Shown in pieces: positions 1 through 11,784 of a stretch of DNA of 64,000 nucleotides. Source of the DNA: Gyromitra esculenta. Its lineage: Eukaryota > Ascomycota > Pezizomycetes > Pezizales > Discinaceae. Position 1 is the stretch's first letter. Every line of letters starts with the position of its first letter. The position numbers were made by a program, and so were the translations under genes. The notes below the pieces were generated by a model, which worked only from the letters and a program-made list of their open reading frames with translations, had not been told where the DNA came from and made no database searches. The stretch covers positions 1,550,001 through 1,614,000 of the forward strand of contig JBCAML010000007.1 in the NCBI GenBank assembly GCA_038503075.1. The letters are read 5' to 3'.

Positions 1-1381
1 CTCGGTTTAATTACATGGTAGAGATGTTCTTGGGATAGAGATATTCTTGACATGATTTCTTAGCCAGTATACTTCAACTGTGCCCTAGGACTTAGGGAGG
101 CGGCTGATTTTTTTATGGTAAGACAATGGTTTTACTTTGGATGGGGGGTGTCTTTGGTGGTCGAGGGTATCCGAAAGTACTGCAGGAAAAGCGCGGGCAT
201 AGGAAAGGTTTTCTCATTACAAACATATGTCTGCCGGGCCGGGGTCCCATGACCAAATCCTACAAGCAGAAAAGTTCCAGAAAATTACCCTATGCGATTC
301 GTTTCTAACTTCATTCCCAGGTTATCCTTGCGTTGTTTATTTAGCCGATTTTAGCGCCTTTTTGATTCCTTTCTACTTGTGCGCGGTTCGTTGGTCCAAC
401 GATAGTTCACTCCCCGGCCCGTTAACGGATCGTGTTAAACGATTTTTCGAAAAAAATACCCCCCTTCTCGGATCCATCGACTCCTTACTTTCGGTAAACG
501 CTGTAGCGAATTTAGCGACGGCAGCTTCTTAGCATCGGCGTAGTCTTTTACTACTAAGCTTCCGTCAAGACTAAATGTATTTAGCTTAGTAGTTAGGCGC
601 TTGAGGCACACCAAGGTTTGAATTTATCTAGCACTAACTGGTTACATGTTTTAGCCCATGAACCATCAAGTATCACCAATTTTCGTTTCTTTTATCTCCA
701 TTTTCATTTATTTTTCTCTACTGGGGAACGAGGAATCCCATTAAATAAAATTATACACGTTTTTGTCCCCTTACATTGACGTTGGGTACCGCCGCATTCT
801 CCGCAAGAGGTGACACAACGTTGTTCGCGCGTAGGTACCGGTCACAATGATACCTGTACCACTTTTCGCGCGATTATTTACTTTTCATTACCAGGGCCCA
901 CTCCCTGCGATTCCGTCGCACCAGAAGACACATTCCTCAAGTCTTGCCCCTCACAGTTTAAAACGCGCGAGATAGCTATCGTGTCGCGTTTATTACTATC
1001 TGTTTCGTATCCCAAGACCAGTGGACAACTCCTTCAACAAGGAAATAAATAGTACTATTGTATTTCGACCCCACCAATGGCACCGTTATTATGGGGAATG
1101 GGGGAGATTTAACCTTCTGTGAGGACTTGTGGAGATCGTTCTTGACGAAAAATATGCCATGGCACACTGTTCCCAGGTACGGTAGGCGATTGATATAACC
1201 ATCCTGCACCAGGCACCAGGCCAGCCTCAACCTAACCCAAGCCAGCTCCTGGTACGAACCGTCTAAGGCAGATGTTAGGCGGAGCGATAGAGAAATATGG
1301 TTTGGGCGCGTTTTCTGGGCGGTTGTATTGACATAAAAAACTTAATCACCAGAACATATACAGTGAGTTTAGGGAGAAGGG
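1..1381. other. Intergenic DNA, no gene seen
   Basis: I see no coding signal, RNA gene or repeat here apart from the tRNA terminator at the right end. The short open frames have no family resemblance and no signal sequence. Confidence 0.5.
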
Positions 1382-1388
1382 AAAAAAA
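1382..1388 (-). terminator. Pol III terminator of the tRNA pair
   Basis: A run of seven T on the minus strand begins a few bases past the 3' end of the initiator tRNA. No such run lies between the two tRNAs, so it probably ends a shared Pol III transcript. Confidence 0.7.
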
Positions 1389-1391
1389 TAT

Positions 1392-1463
1392 TAGCAACAG
1401 CACGTTTCGATCGTGCGACCTCCGGGTTATGAGCCCGGCGCGCTTCCGCTGCGCCATGTTGCT
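1392..1463 (-). tRNA. Initiator tRNA-Met (CAU)
   Basis: This is a 72-nt cloverleaf read on the minus strand. The acceptor stem AGCAACA pairs with TGTTGCT, discriminator A. The anticodon loop is CTCATAA and its stem ends in three G:C pairs (GGG/CCC). The first pair is A1:U72, and the T loop reads ATCGAAAC instead of TTCGA. Together these are hallmarks of eukaryotic initiator, not elongator, tRNA-Met. It starts six bases downstream of the tRNA-Gly and is followed by a T7 tract, so the two are probably one transcription unit. Confidence 0.93.
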
Positions 1464-1469
1464 TAAGCG

Positions 1470-1551
1470 TGAATCAGCCGGGAATCGAACCCGGGTCGGG
1501 CGCAAATCATAAGAATGGCAAGCGCCCGTGATACCCCTACACCACTGAATC
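1470..1551 (-). tRNA. tRNA-Gly (GCC) with an 11-nt intron
   Basis: This is an 82-nt tRNA on the minus strand. D arm GTG/CAC, anticodon stem GGCGC/GCGCC and T arm CCGGG TTCGATT CCCGG are all clear. The anticodon GCC is followed by A37, and 11 extra bases (TTCTTATGATT) sit at the canonical intron position before base 38. The acceptor stem GATTCAG/CTGATTC has one T-T mismatch at pair 3:70. A and B boxes are intact. It is the upstream member of a tandem pair with the initiator tRNA-Met. The mismatch may mean slight decay, but the rest looks functional. Confidence 0.88.
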
Positions 1552-3719
1552 GGATGTTTACATTGGTCAAAGGTGCTCCATAAAATTATCACCCGTGATT
1601 GCTACTTGTTTAATTACCATCATATAATATCACTCAACAGCATCACAAAACTTTTTTGCACAATAGTCCTCGTACCCTTCCCAAACGCAATTCGGATAGA
1701 TATCAGGCTTGAATGAAACTACCTCCCGCTTTTCGTAAAATTAGTTCTCTGTCTAAACCGCATATGTTTCGTAGCCTCACGCTCTTACTCGGGCCTTGTT
1801 ACCTGTAATAGTGCACAGCGATCCCTTCCATTACGTGATTCTTGATATAAATGTGCTCTATGGATTTCTCATTGAATTAGATTGAGCTTATAATTTCGAC
1901 GTTCCTTAGACTGAACCGTCGTGGAGAGTCCCCACCATCCTGAGGAGATTATCCCTTGGTACAGGAAATAAAGTATGCATTGCTTACCACTCGGGTATTT
2001 CTGTTATGACTACGGATTCAGCGAACTTTTTCGCTTCCATAATCTCGCCAGTAGCTGTTTCAGACGAATCGTTTGGGAATTGTTTTTTGTATCACGTAAT
2101 ATAACATTGTTCAAATTCTGGCCGGGCTTGTAGGTGGGAGCTTTGGCTTAGGGAAGCATGGTAAAGCGCAACTTCAATAATCCTGTCAGGCTGCGGATGG
2201 GTGAGCACTATTTTCTGTCTTTATGCATTGCACCAATTTATATTAGCATACATGTAATTCCGTCTCTTCGGATTACGCTCACGTGCGCTAGTCATTTCAC
2301 GCTGAAGAAAGTTGAGTGTGAGATATATATAGCCCCCTTAGATTTATACACTCTCTTAGATATGCCTTTCCTGCTTATATATCTCTTGCTATAGAGGTAT
2401 AGATTACTATACCAGATTGTGTGGAGGGTTTCGCATCGGCCTACCACCCCTTCAGATCTTGCCACAACTTTTCCACTGAATACAATTGAGAGGACACTTG
2501 GGATCAAGTCTTAGATCAGACTTAATTCCCACCTTTGTAACAAATAAACCAAGCCACATGTGATAGGTGTCAGCGGAGGTCCACACGATGTAATTTGTAG
2601 CTTTTGCAAGTGGGACTGGAAGTTAAAAACTTGTATGCTATGCTATGCTATGAAGAAACTATATGTAACTCTTGACTCTAATGTATGGATATAGTATGTG
2701 AGAATATATGTGGTTATTGTAAGCATATTTACCTTTGATCGAATCAAATTAAACTGGCACATGTATTGACCGTATAACCCCAACTACATAGCTTTGCCCA
2801 TCGATCTATATACATGTGGTACATGTATATCCGCCAAAGTCTTTGGGTCTAAATATTATCAATTCGAGTATCTATAGAAAATACATGATTATAGTAAGAT
2901 ATTGGATGGAAGTAAGTTTTAGCTCCGGTTCTATCAACATTATGTTATTATTATATATATTCCTTTTTAATATTACCAGTTTGAGCTCGTCCTAGAATCC
3001 TACTGCATGATGCTAGCATTCTAAGCCGCTAGTTATCGCTATAGAGTTTAGTGAGCATAGTGTGGGGGAGGGTACGTTTCGAAGTTGAAAGGAAGAATGG
3101 AAGAAAAATTACGTTCTCTGAGACTCAGTAGTAAGCTACTAGTACCTGGGCCTGAGACTAATATTCTCTCAGGAGCGAATCAGTGGTTGTCATAAATGAA
3201 ACCGATGGAAGCTAAATCTAACATGATCAAGATCAGAAGAGTTCCGTATTTTGGCTTGTCTACATGTATATATGCTATAACCAAATTTGGCTCGATGCAG
3301 GACCTTGACGGTGTCATCTCATCTATTATTATATTTTAGTTCATTTAGTTCATAGTAAATCACTCGTCTGGAATAACATGACCTCAAGATATAGCCAGTA
3401 AACATGACGAAGAGCGGTGGATATTTGGCATACTTTGGGGGAATACAGGGACCTTAAAGTTTTATTGCTCATAGCTCACATGCGCACAGTTTGTGTGCAT
3501 GCGCAGTCGATTGTAAAATTAAATAGTCGGGAATATATCGATAGCAGTTATCGAAAGAGTGTTTTTCAAATAGAACTGTCTTAGCATTAGATCCTTTAAT
3601 GGACGGAAGTTCCTCACTCAGTCATTATGTAGTTTTTAGAAAGCTGCTTTTTTTTCTTTCTTTTCCTTTTTTGGAGACCTCCCAGCCGTGATGTTAAGTG
3701 TTGGTCGGGTGTGGGTATG
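1552..3719. other. Intergenic DNA, AT-rich, no gene seen
   Basis: No gene recognised. It holds a (TATGC)3 run near 2636-2651 and two copies of the palindrome TACATGTA (2820, 3261). Confidence 0.5.
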
Positions 3720-3804
3720 TACAGCCGTGTAAGAAAAGTCTTGACACCCCAGTGGCTGTCTCGCCAGTTAGGTGGGGTGTCAAGACTTTTCTTACACGAC
3801 TGTA
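3720..3804. mobile_element. Short Tc1/mariner-type MITE
   Basis: Two inverted arms of about 30 bp face each other. The left runs from 3722 and the right ends at 3802. They begin CAGYCGTGTAAGAAAAG and continue to GACACCCC, differing at one base near the end, with a loop of roughly 20 bp. TA lies immediately outside both ends (3720-3721 and 3803-3804), as expected for a Tc1/mariner/pogo target duplication. At 81 bp it has no coding capacity. Superfamily assignment is inferred from the TA target and the CAGT-like terminus. Confidence 0.75.
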
Positions 3805-4624
3805 CACTGGCAACATTATCACACTTTAACATGTAGGATTTCTATTTGGCAGCCCTTTGGCCCACTGTTTAGTCGTATTCTCGTGGGGATCTAGTGATCC
3901 AGAATCTCGATTACTTTTGTTCGGGGTTGAGCCTAGGAGAGTAATTTGCTGTTTATGTACCTGCTTTATATGGGGCGAGCTCCCTGTATGTGCATCAGGG
4001 ATGTTGCTTGGGCTGGCCGCGATGTTTTCGGCTTACCTTTCAGTTAGGGAAATTTGCAATATTAGTGATTGAGGGTGGCTGGAGGTCACGGAGGTCTATA
4101 CAACATACAAATAACTTCATCGCGAGATTTTGGTCTCGGCAACTCTAGTGGTGTATTTTTTTTACTTGGCGTGCCTGCGTCGGAATCGATTTTGATACAC
4201 AACAAGATTCTTTATCCCAAGTGAAGCCATTACTCCGTTATTACATGTAGGAACCACTGACAAGTACATTATAATATTATACATACACACTACATACATA
4301 AAGCAATTACGGCATTACTGCCAGAGCGGACTGCATGTATATACATAAATATAAAAAAAAAACACTTTTAGGACAAACACCTCCTCAATATGCATCCGAT
4401 CCCCTGTCCCCCGATTATTTTGCGCCGTACATAGTAATCCCCAGCTATGTCGAAAACTACCAGTAAATCTAAAAAAAAAAAACGAGAGTTGAGAGAGCAA
4501 TTATACCGAATATCATCCAACGCCTTAGACCCTTTTAATAGAAACCCCGCTATAAAGGAAAGGATAAGGAAGGAAAGGAAAGGAGGGGAAATAATGAACG
4601 AATTCATAAAGGTCAGCATCCAAA
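3805..4624. other. Intergenic DNA, no gene seen
   Basis: No gene or RNA recognised. One TACATGTA lies at 4242. The right end is the likely 3' untranslated region of the minus-strand gene that follows. Confidence 0.45.
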
Positions 4625-5496
4625 TCATAACTTCTCGTGCCCTTTTCCTTTCCCCTCTTCGCCTAGCCCTAGACCACTATCCGCCCTACTGCTTCCACCA
4701 GTAGACCCAACCTCCTGAATATTGTCCACTTTTTCCAGATCTTTCTCCTGAATCTCGTAGACGCCTTTTCCGGGACGAAAGCTGTACCGCTCGCTAAGCG
4801 CTCTGAACTTCTCTGTATGGCTATCACAACATGACCAACTCCCACCATCCCAGCAACTACTCCCAGTTTCGAGAACGACCTCCGGAGGCTTGATGACATC
4901 CATTTGATTCCAGTGACCTAACGCCGGTGTGGCTGGTGGCTGTGATGGTGCTTGTTGGGTCGCTTTCTCGTTTTGCTTTTGTCCTTTTTCCCAACCGACA
5001 CGGAAGGCATACATTAATGCACCAATGATAAGGAGAGTGCCAAATGTAGCACCCAACGCGATCCCGGCAATGATATTAGGATTTATTCCGTCGTGGGTTT
5101 CTCCGTCGTCGTCAGGCTCCGATTCATCCCTTTTTGGTAGTTGGTTCCCGCCTGTGATTTCCACATTCACCGAGGCGGCGACAACCTTTGGTGGCGTTGT
5201 TTCGTGAGACTCCGATTTGTGATCGTGAAGGATAGTTGGAATGAATGAAGATTCTTGCAGCTTGGCGCTACTAACAAAAAAAAGGTTAGATTTGTTCTCT
5301 AGCAGCCAAAAAGGCGCATGAGAGAAAGGAAAGAAAAGAAAAATAGTATGGGAGCACCAAAGACGAACCTCGGAATATGTGCTGAGACGTCACTCTGCGG
5401 TGCAGAGACAGGGTACGCCGATACTGGCAGCATTCCATCGAACACGGTGGAAACCAATAGTACCCAAAAGATTGTGAGAGCCATAGCTGATTGCAT
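4625..5496 (-). CDS. Secreted or single-pass membrane protein, unknown function
   Basis: Model: exon 1 5496-5369, intron 5368-5271 (98 nt, GTTCGT...TTAG), exon 2 5270-4625, giving 257 residues. A second acceptor (TAG) three bases on is also in frame, so one residue could be added or lost. Residues 1-27 form a signal peptide (hydrophobic core near 6-19, likely cleavage after VSA). A Thr/Ser- and acid-rich stretch follows. One membrane segment lies at about 109-132, with Gly-rich packing. After it comes a basic RVGWEKGQK junction and a hydrophilic tail of about 120 residues containing CCDSHTEKFRALSERYSF. This predicts an extracellular N-terminus and cytoplasmic tail, as in small fungal cell-surface proteins. 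I do not recognise the family. A TATATAA-like box lies about 250 bp upstream (near 5748). Confidence 0.72.
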
Positions 5497-8400
5497 TGTA
5501 TGATCTTTCTCGAGGATTATAGCCCTGAAGCCAGGTTTAGGCTCGAAGGATCGCTCTGTAGACTAAGATTCAATTATCGATGAATCCTTTGTGAAGTGAC
5601 TACGACTCCGGATGTGAAACTATAGTTAATAGGGCAATGAACCATTAGAATGAATCTTGGAAGTACGTTAGAGTAGTTGCGTTCACAAGCACAGATTGAC
5701 GACGGCAAGGTGGATGATGTAGTGAGGTCGAGGGTGGGGAACATTGAGTATATAAGTGCGCTAGCTTGGTATTAGTGGTTGATCTGATCTTCTTTGGCTT
5801 TGGGCTGTAAATCTTGAGAGCCCTCGATTTGGTTGTCCACTATGAGTCGGAGGGAAAAAAATACCGCGAAAATTTCCCAGCGGTTCCCAACAGGCATCAG
5901 ACAAAAAGCAAGACCTGCACTGCGATCTCTGATCAGGGATGGAGCAACAATAGAGATCCTTGCGGAGGCTTCATGCTGCCCTAGGGGTGTACTTTAGCTA
6001 CGGCACACACCCGAGCGGCGACCGCCTCTCAAACTCTCAGCGTTGGCAGCGCTTCTAGATGTTTGTTCTAGGGTTTGAAAGGAGTAACGCCACAAAGACC
6101 TCCAATAGCGGATACAGCAGGTCTTTACCGACTGAACAGGCATTGTGGCATGGTGACCTTGCTCATTAGAATTAGGTCCATATCGTTCTAGAGGTCACCA
6201 CATCAGCTTACGCTTGTGCTTTTCGCTTTGGAGGTCGTAAGCTAATTACCTAGTTCAATCCGTAGTCCTGGCTGCTGGGCCTACAAATCTATTTTCGCTT
6301 CTGGTCACTGCTAGGAAGCCTGAGTGTTAGTCTGGCGAGCGTATCATTGAAATATTCCGGCCTGCTCAGGATAACTCTGCTCTCTCTGGAGCTCTACGGC
6401 GTTCTAACAGAAATTTGATAGAGTTTGGGGTTGTCTGAGGTCCATCAGAGTCTTCGTCGAAAGGTCTCATCCAAAGCCACCAGCAAAATTCCCCCGAATC
6501 ACTGAGCCCAGAAAAATTTGGATAGTTGTTCCGGTTTGCTCCCGCAGGATGCATACGCGAGTCTGGGCTGGCTGCCTCTGTGACGAGCTACACCAACGTC
6601 AGGGATCCCGGAATCCAGAAAAAACACCGTGCGCTGTGCAACGACTAGACTTGGATTGGAAATGTGTCGCGTGCCTTCCTGCCTAACTTATTCCGAGAGG
6701 TAAGAAAGCTGACAATAAAAACAACGATTCAGAAAATTTTCGTTTGCAAGTTCGTCAACCACGACCAACACTCGCGGCACAGTCACGACTATCTAAGCGT
6801 GCTTTTCCCTGCGCCTGAGTAAATAAAGACCTCTCTGATTCTGCCCTCCTAAAATAAAACCTCTCCAGTTAATTAGAAGGAGAAAAAAGCCTCAGCTCTA
6901 AGGCTGAAAGTGACACCAACCTCCAACAGCGAATTCACAAGCTTGTGGCCAGCAATCATGTCTTGTGAGATGATTAATGTCATATCCGTGTGGTGCAGCT
7001 TATTCACTTTGATTCTACAAACTTCGTGAAATCAACCTAAGGAAATACCAATCATCAACTGATGCTTTGGTTGCTGCAGAGTAACACGTGAGGTTTGAGC
7101 AGGCGAAGACCAAAGCTCGAGCGATGACTAGTAATGGACAAGCAATAACCGGGTGTCAAAGGTCCACCAGCAGATACTAGCTTATCCAGGACCGGCCCAA
7201 ACCCGAAACTCAGCTCATTTGAACCCTCGGTACCACAGCCAGCTCCTTGCCAACAACGATTCGATACTCAGGATACGAACGAGAAATTACAAAGAAATCA
7301 ATATTACAATCAGCATGCGTTTTAAATTGCTTCTAGAATTTTTTTGTCCCATGAGCAATGAGAACAGGCATGAGTAATATTTGGTGGATGGATGCACATT
7401 ATTCTGCACCGTTTCGCCCATTTTAATTTGCCGTGTGCTAATTTTTTTTCTTCTTGCCCCTTTCCACCGGGACCACTTATGGTGGCCCTCGCGGAAATCG
7501 TGTTTCGATCATACATTGTGACCCATAGGCCAGGTCAATTCATAGGACCATCATTGATACATGTAGTTTTGATCGCTAACTAAATTCTAGCCTAGGGGAA
7601 CATTTGTAAGATGGGAAGACGTGATTTGGATGGCACCACAGTCAATTTTTTTTTAATAACCTGGTAAGATGTCTAGGGCTTGTGTATTTTGACTATAACT
7701 GTTACTGCATCCAATATTTAGTAAAGGAGTAATTTTTTTTCTCTTATCACACAGGGGTTCGGTTATGTAGATCATTTACGAACTCACTCCCAGCCCTTGG
7801 TCTCTCAAAACAAAAACATTAGCGTTCATGTGGCGATGACGTTCCCGTGTGAGACCATTGCGAGATATATGCTCAAGCTTTCCTCTTGGGCACTCGGTAG
7901 GGGAAACCTTTTCCAATGCCAGTCACTAGCCACAACACCAGGCATAGCCAGAGACACACGGAAACCCCCACCCACCACATAAACATCCCCGCCACTCTAG
8001 CCACACCTCGCTTAAAGCTAACAAAATCTAGCAAAATAATACACCTACCAAGGGAACCCCTATTGTTGAACGCGTTTAATTATTTGATTTACTGTATTTA
8101 CTTACTCTGTATCCTAAAAATACTAGGCTCTGGTAAGCAGAAGCAGTGTGGTAGTATGGTGTGTGAGTGCTTTAGACAGAGGTTTCCATGTGTCTCTGGT
8201 GGTTCTTGGTGTGAATGGTATTCTAAAGGTTGTGGCTAGTGATTAGCATGCGCATTAGAAAGGGTTCCCCTCATACCCCTACCCCTACATGTAGTACTCT
8301 ACCATGCGAAGGAGCCGATTGATGTTATATGCCGTGAGCTGATTGTTCTGAATTCATGTTCCAACCTATTTGAGAGTCTCCTCGCCAGTCGCAATATATT

Positions 8401-11400
8401 GTAACTCTAACTATCTAATGCAGTGTTCTGCTTCAGTTCTTGTCCACCTACCGGGAACTCTACATAGATAACAAGATATGCATATGCGATTTTAAAGTGT
8501 ATCTGGTCCATCTACGTATACTCGCGGTGTGCTGTCCCAACATAATCTTCTACCGTAAATCTCGGGAAAGGAGCTCGGGCTTATTTTGACGAATTTAATC
8601 TACTATTAGTATTGCAATTGATCAAGCCTACTTAGAGTTTTATAGTATTTGACTGATTATTATTCGTTCGCCTGTTTGTTGGGATGTCGATCAAAAAGCT
8701 TGTTCTTGCTGACAGAATGCTTGATATCACGATTCAAGCACATCAAATCACCTGACATAATTTTCCCAGATGGGAGAAAACCTCTTAATCACAACACCTT
8801 GACCAGACGCTTGCTATCCTTGGTCGCCAGTTTCTTTTTCTATTAGCCTCTCTCTCTTGTTGAATAGATTCTTCGTCACCCCACCTCTGGCTATTTTCCT
8901 TTCTTTCTCTCCCTTCGCATCTTGCTTTTTCTAGACGAATCTGTGCTCTCATGTTACACGGTTTCGCCAGGGCAGAAAATTATTAACGGCATACCGCATG
9001 TGCTAGTACATGTGCCGGATCCAGGAAGCCTATAGCCGCTTCCGACCCGGCGGAATAGATATATATATATGCGACGGCGAAATGCGACGGAGGAAATCTA
9101 CTCGGTAGAGTGTATACCTGGGGGATATTAAATCTTCGTCGCGTTTTATCATGCAGCATCCTGCCAACATCGCCAAGCAGGAGCACGGCGTTCCTCCCTG
9201 AGGGAGGAGAGTATGCTGAGCTGTTATACATATGCGGCCCGAGATATATATCCAGGCTGGTCGGGATCGTGTAAGCGTTATCGGGACTGAAGGGCTGTCC
9301 GCAAAAAGAAAGTACACCAGGTCACCGATTTTGACTTCATATTGGTACAGACGATGGTAGGTCAATCGCGCAATGCATTCCCCTTACGTCATATTCGTGG
9401 GGGCTATATATGTACTACATGTATTTTACCAACTTAAGAAAACTCAGCCAAGAGGTCTTGTTACGTTTCATTCTCAATTATACAACCTAGCCAAAGAGCC
9501 TCCCTTGCCCGGTTACGGGCGCATTATAGAAATGGTCTAATCCGATCGGGTTTTGACGTTTTTTCACAGGTTTAACATCCACAGGTGCACTAGTACTTAA
9601 CAGCTTATAGGTTTCCATACAAAGATCGGGAGATCGGCCTACTATTGATACTTTTGTGGTTATCATTAGTTCTAACTACCGTAAACGTTCGGAAACCTGT
9701 TCCGTGGATTTAAACAAGTTTATGATTCACGACCTCGATCACATGCATTGCGTGAGTTATATTATATTATAGAATGAACACCTGAGGTCCGTAACAGGGG
9801 GCTACGCTGATAGCCCTCATAATGATGTTATGCTTTCTTCCTTGATGGCCAAATGACTTTATCGAGGATCATTTGTATCGCCGGACTATTCGAGTTTTAT
9901 ACTATGACGAAAGCAAGTCCACCTCATGAATTGTTCCCTTGATGTTTGGGTAACTAACTAAATCTTCCAAGTGTTGGGCATGGCTTCTCAGTAGGTAAGG
10001 GCATTAGTGCTCGGTCGAAGGCCTGCGGGGGCTCTTGGGGGGTGAATCTTCGGAAAACTCTCGGCGGGTTCGGCACAGCTCGGGAATAGGAAAAGTACGG
10101 GTACCTCGTGGGTAAGAAGCGGTAGTACAGGTCGATTCTACGGCCGAGTGACGTATTATGGTTTGAATTGTTGAGATTTGCTTATTAGAGTTTTGGATCG
10201 ACATGATAAGCTAGAATATATTGGACCTGTTTCAAAGGAAGATATGGCAGTGGTTTATCTAGGACTACTTTCTGAGCCAGTAGCTATAGGACAAGTAACA
10301 GTTGTAAAATACATTTAATATTCTAACACCACAAAGTCTCGTTCTGGAACCTTCATTAGGGAGATAAGGGTTTTTTTTACCCCAGAGTTTGTGTGAGACG
10401 AGCGTAGCATCAATTAACCAAGCGAACAATGAATTCCTTAATTCGATTGTAAAATAACTAATTGAGTGGAAATCTACTAGTGCACGAGCACGTTTTTTCA
10501 ACTCATCACAGCCTTATCAGCTGGCAAGTTCCCGAGTGACCTATCCCCCGCCACTTGTCAGGTGATACTTCAGCACTGTGGTAGTGCGCGTCGTGTGCAC
10601 TAGTTAGATGCCCTAGGGGTTAAATCTTATGGAGTAGTTACGCATCAGAAAAATAAGGCTGGGGCATGAGACAGCTTAAATATACTTATGCGATAAAACG
10701 TACGGAGCTCATTCCCCAAAACCATTTAAAGAGTTTGATTGAATATAAGCCGGGGTTCGAGGGGGGGGTGGTATCATTAATTGGTCGAGCAGATGCCAAG
10801 ATGATAATATACAAGTACTTGATATCCAAAGGCACCAAGTAATTTTGTGTATTAATTTGAGATTATATAGCCAGAGCAATGCGGCAAGACGAAGGATTGA
10901 GTCAGGTTGAAGCTGATGTAGATATTATGGGCAAGGAGGCAAGGAGGAAGAGACTTAGCCTAGATCACGGGTTTTGGTATAAAACGGTGCAGTGAGCAGC
11001 GAGCAGATATCAGATTTCTGTGGAACAATTTAGGTGTAGTTTGAAGACTGGTGTTGAGATTGAACTTTAAAGGATAGAAACGGTTCATTCGATTCGATCG
11101 AGGGGGGGGGGGTTTATACTCCCAGGCTAGCGCCGGTAAATTCATAGCCATGTCCACTAACCTATAGTTCCTTGGCTACATGTACATATAGTTTCAAGCT
11201 CTAAACCTGATTATATCACATGTGCTGGGATCCTCTAGGCTTCTCGAATATCGTAACGGTTTAACAGTGGAGGTAAATTTCTTGATTTCTTGATTGATTA
11301 GTGTCAGACAGAACTGCATGTACATTCGCTCTGGATTTTTTATGGCTCACTTCAACATACTAAACCCACCCGTCCTCGATTAGGAAGCTCCGCGCTCAAA

Positions 11401-11784
11401 ACCGATCTTGAGTGGGATGTAGATCGAGTGACTATGTATGACGCAGATCTCAGGAACCAATGACACTACATTCCAATATTCGAAATCTCAAAATGTGATT
11501 TGCAGTGTAATTTGATAGCACGTCTCTTTATTGGGCATATTAATAGTGATGGGACAATGATTTTTAGGAAAAACACATTCCTGCATCTATTTGATAGCGG
11601 AACGTGCCTACGCGAGGTGCCAACAAACAAATCACATGCTGACAACCAACGTCGCGATACTGGCATCGCGTGCTGGCATTACCTAGCAACATCGCTATTT
11701 CCCCAATCCTAACCCTACCTCATTATTTTCCAAGGGAATTTTTATTTCATTTTCAGCACCACTCACCAGCGCAAATTGATCAGT
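5497..11784. other. Long intergenic region, no gene recognised
   Basis: About 6.3 kb with only short, unconvincing open frames on either strand. Four TACATGTA palindromes occur (7558, 8286, 9416, 11177). No terminal repeats or coding relics could be supported. Confidence 0.45.
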
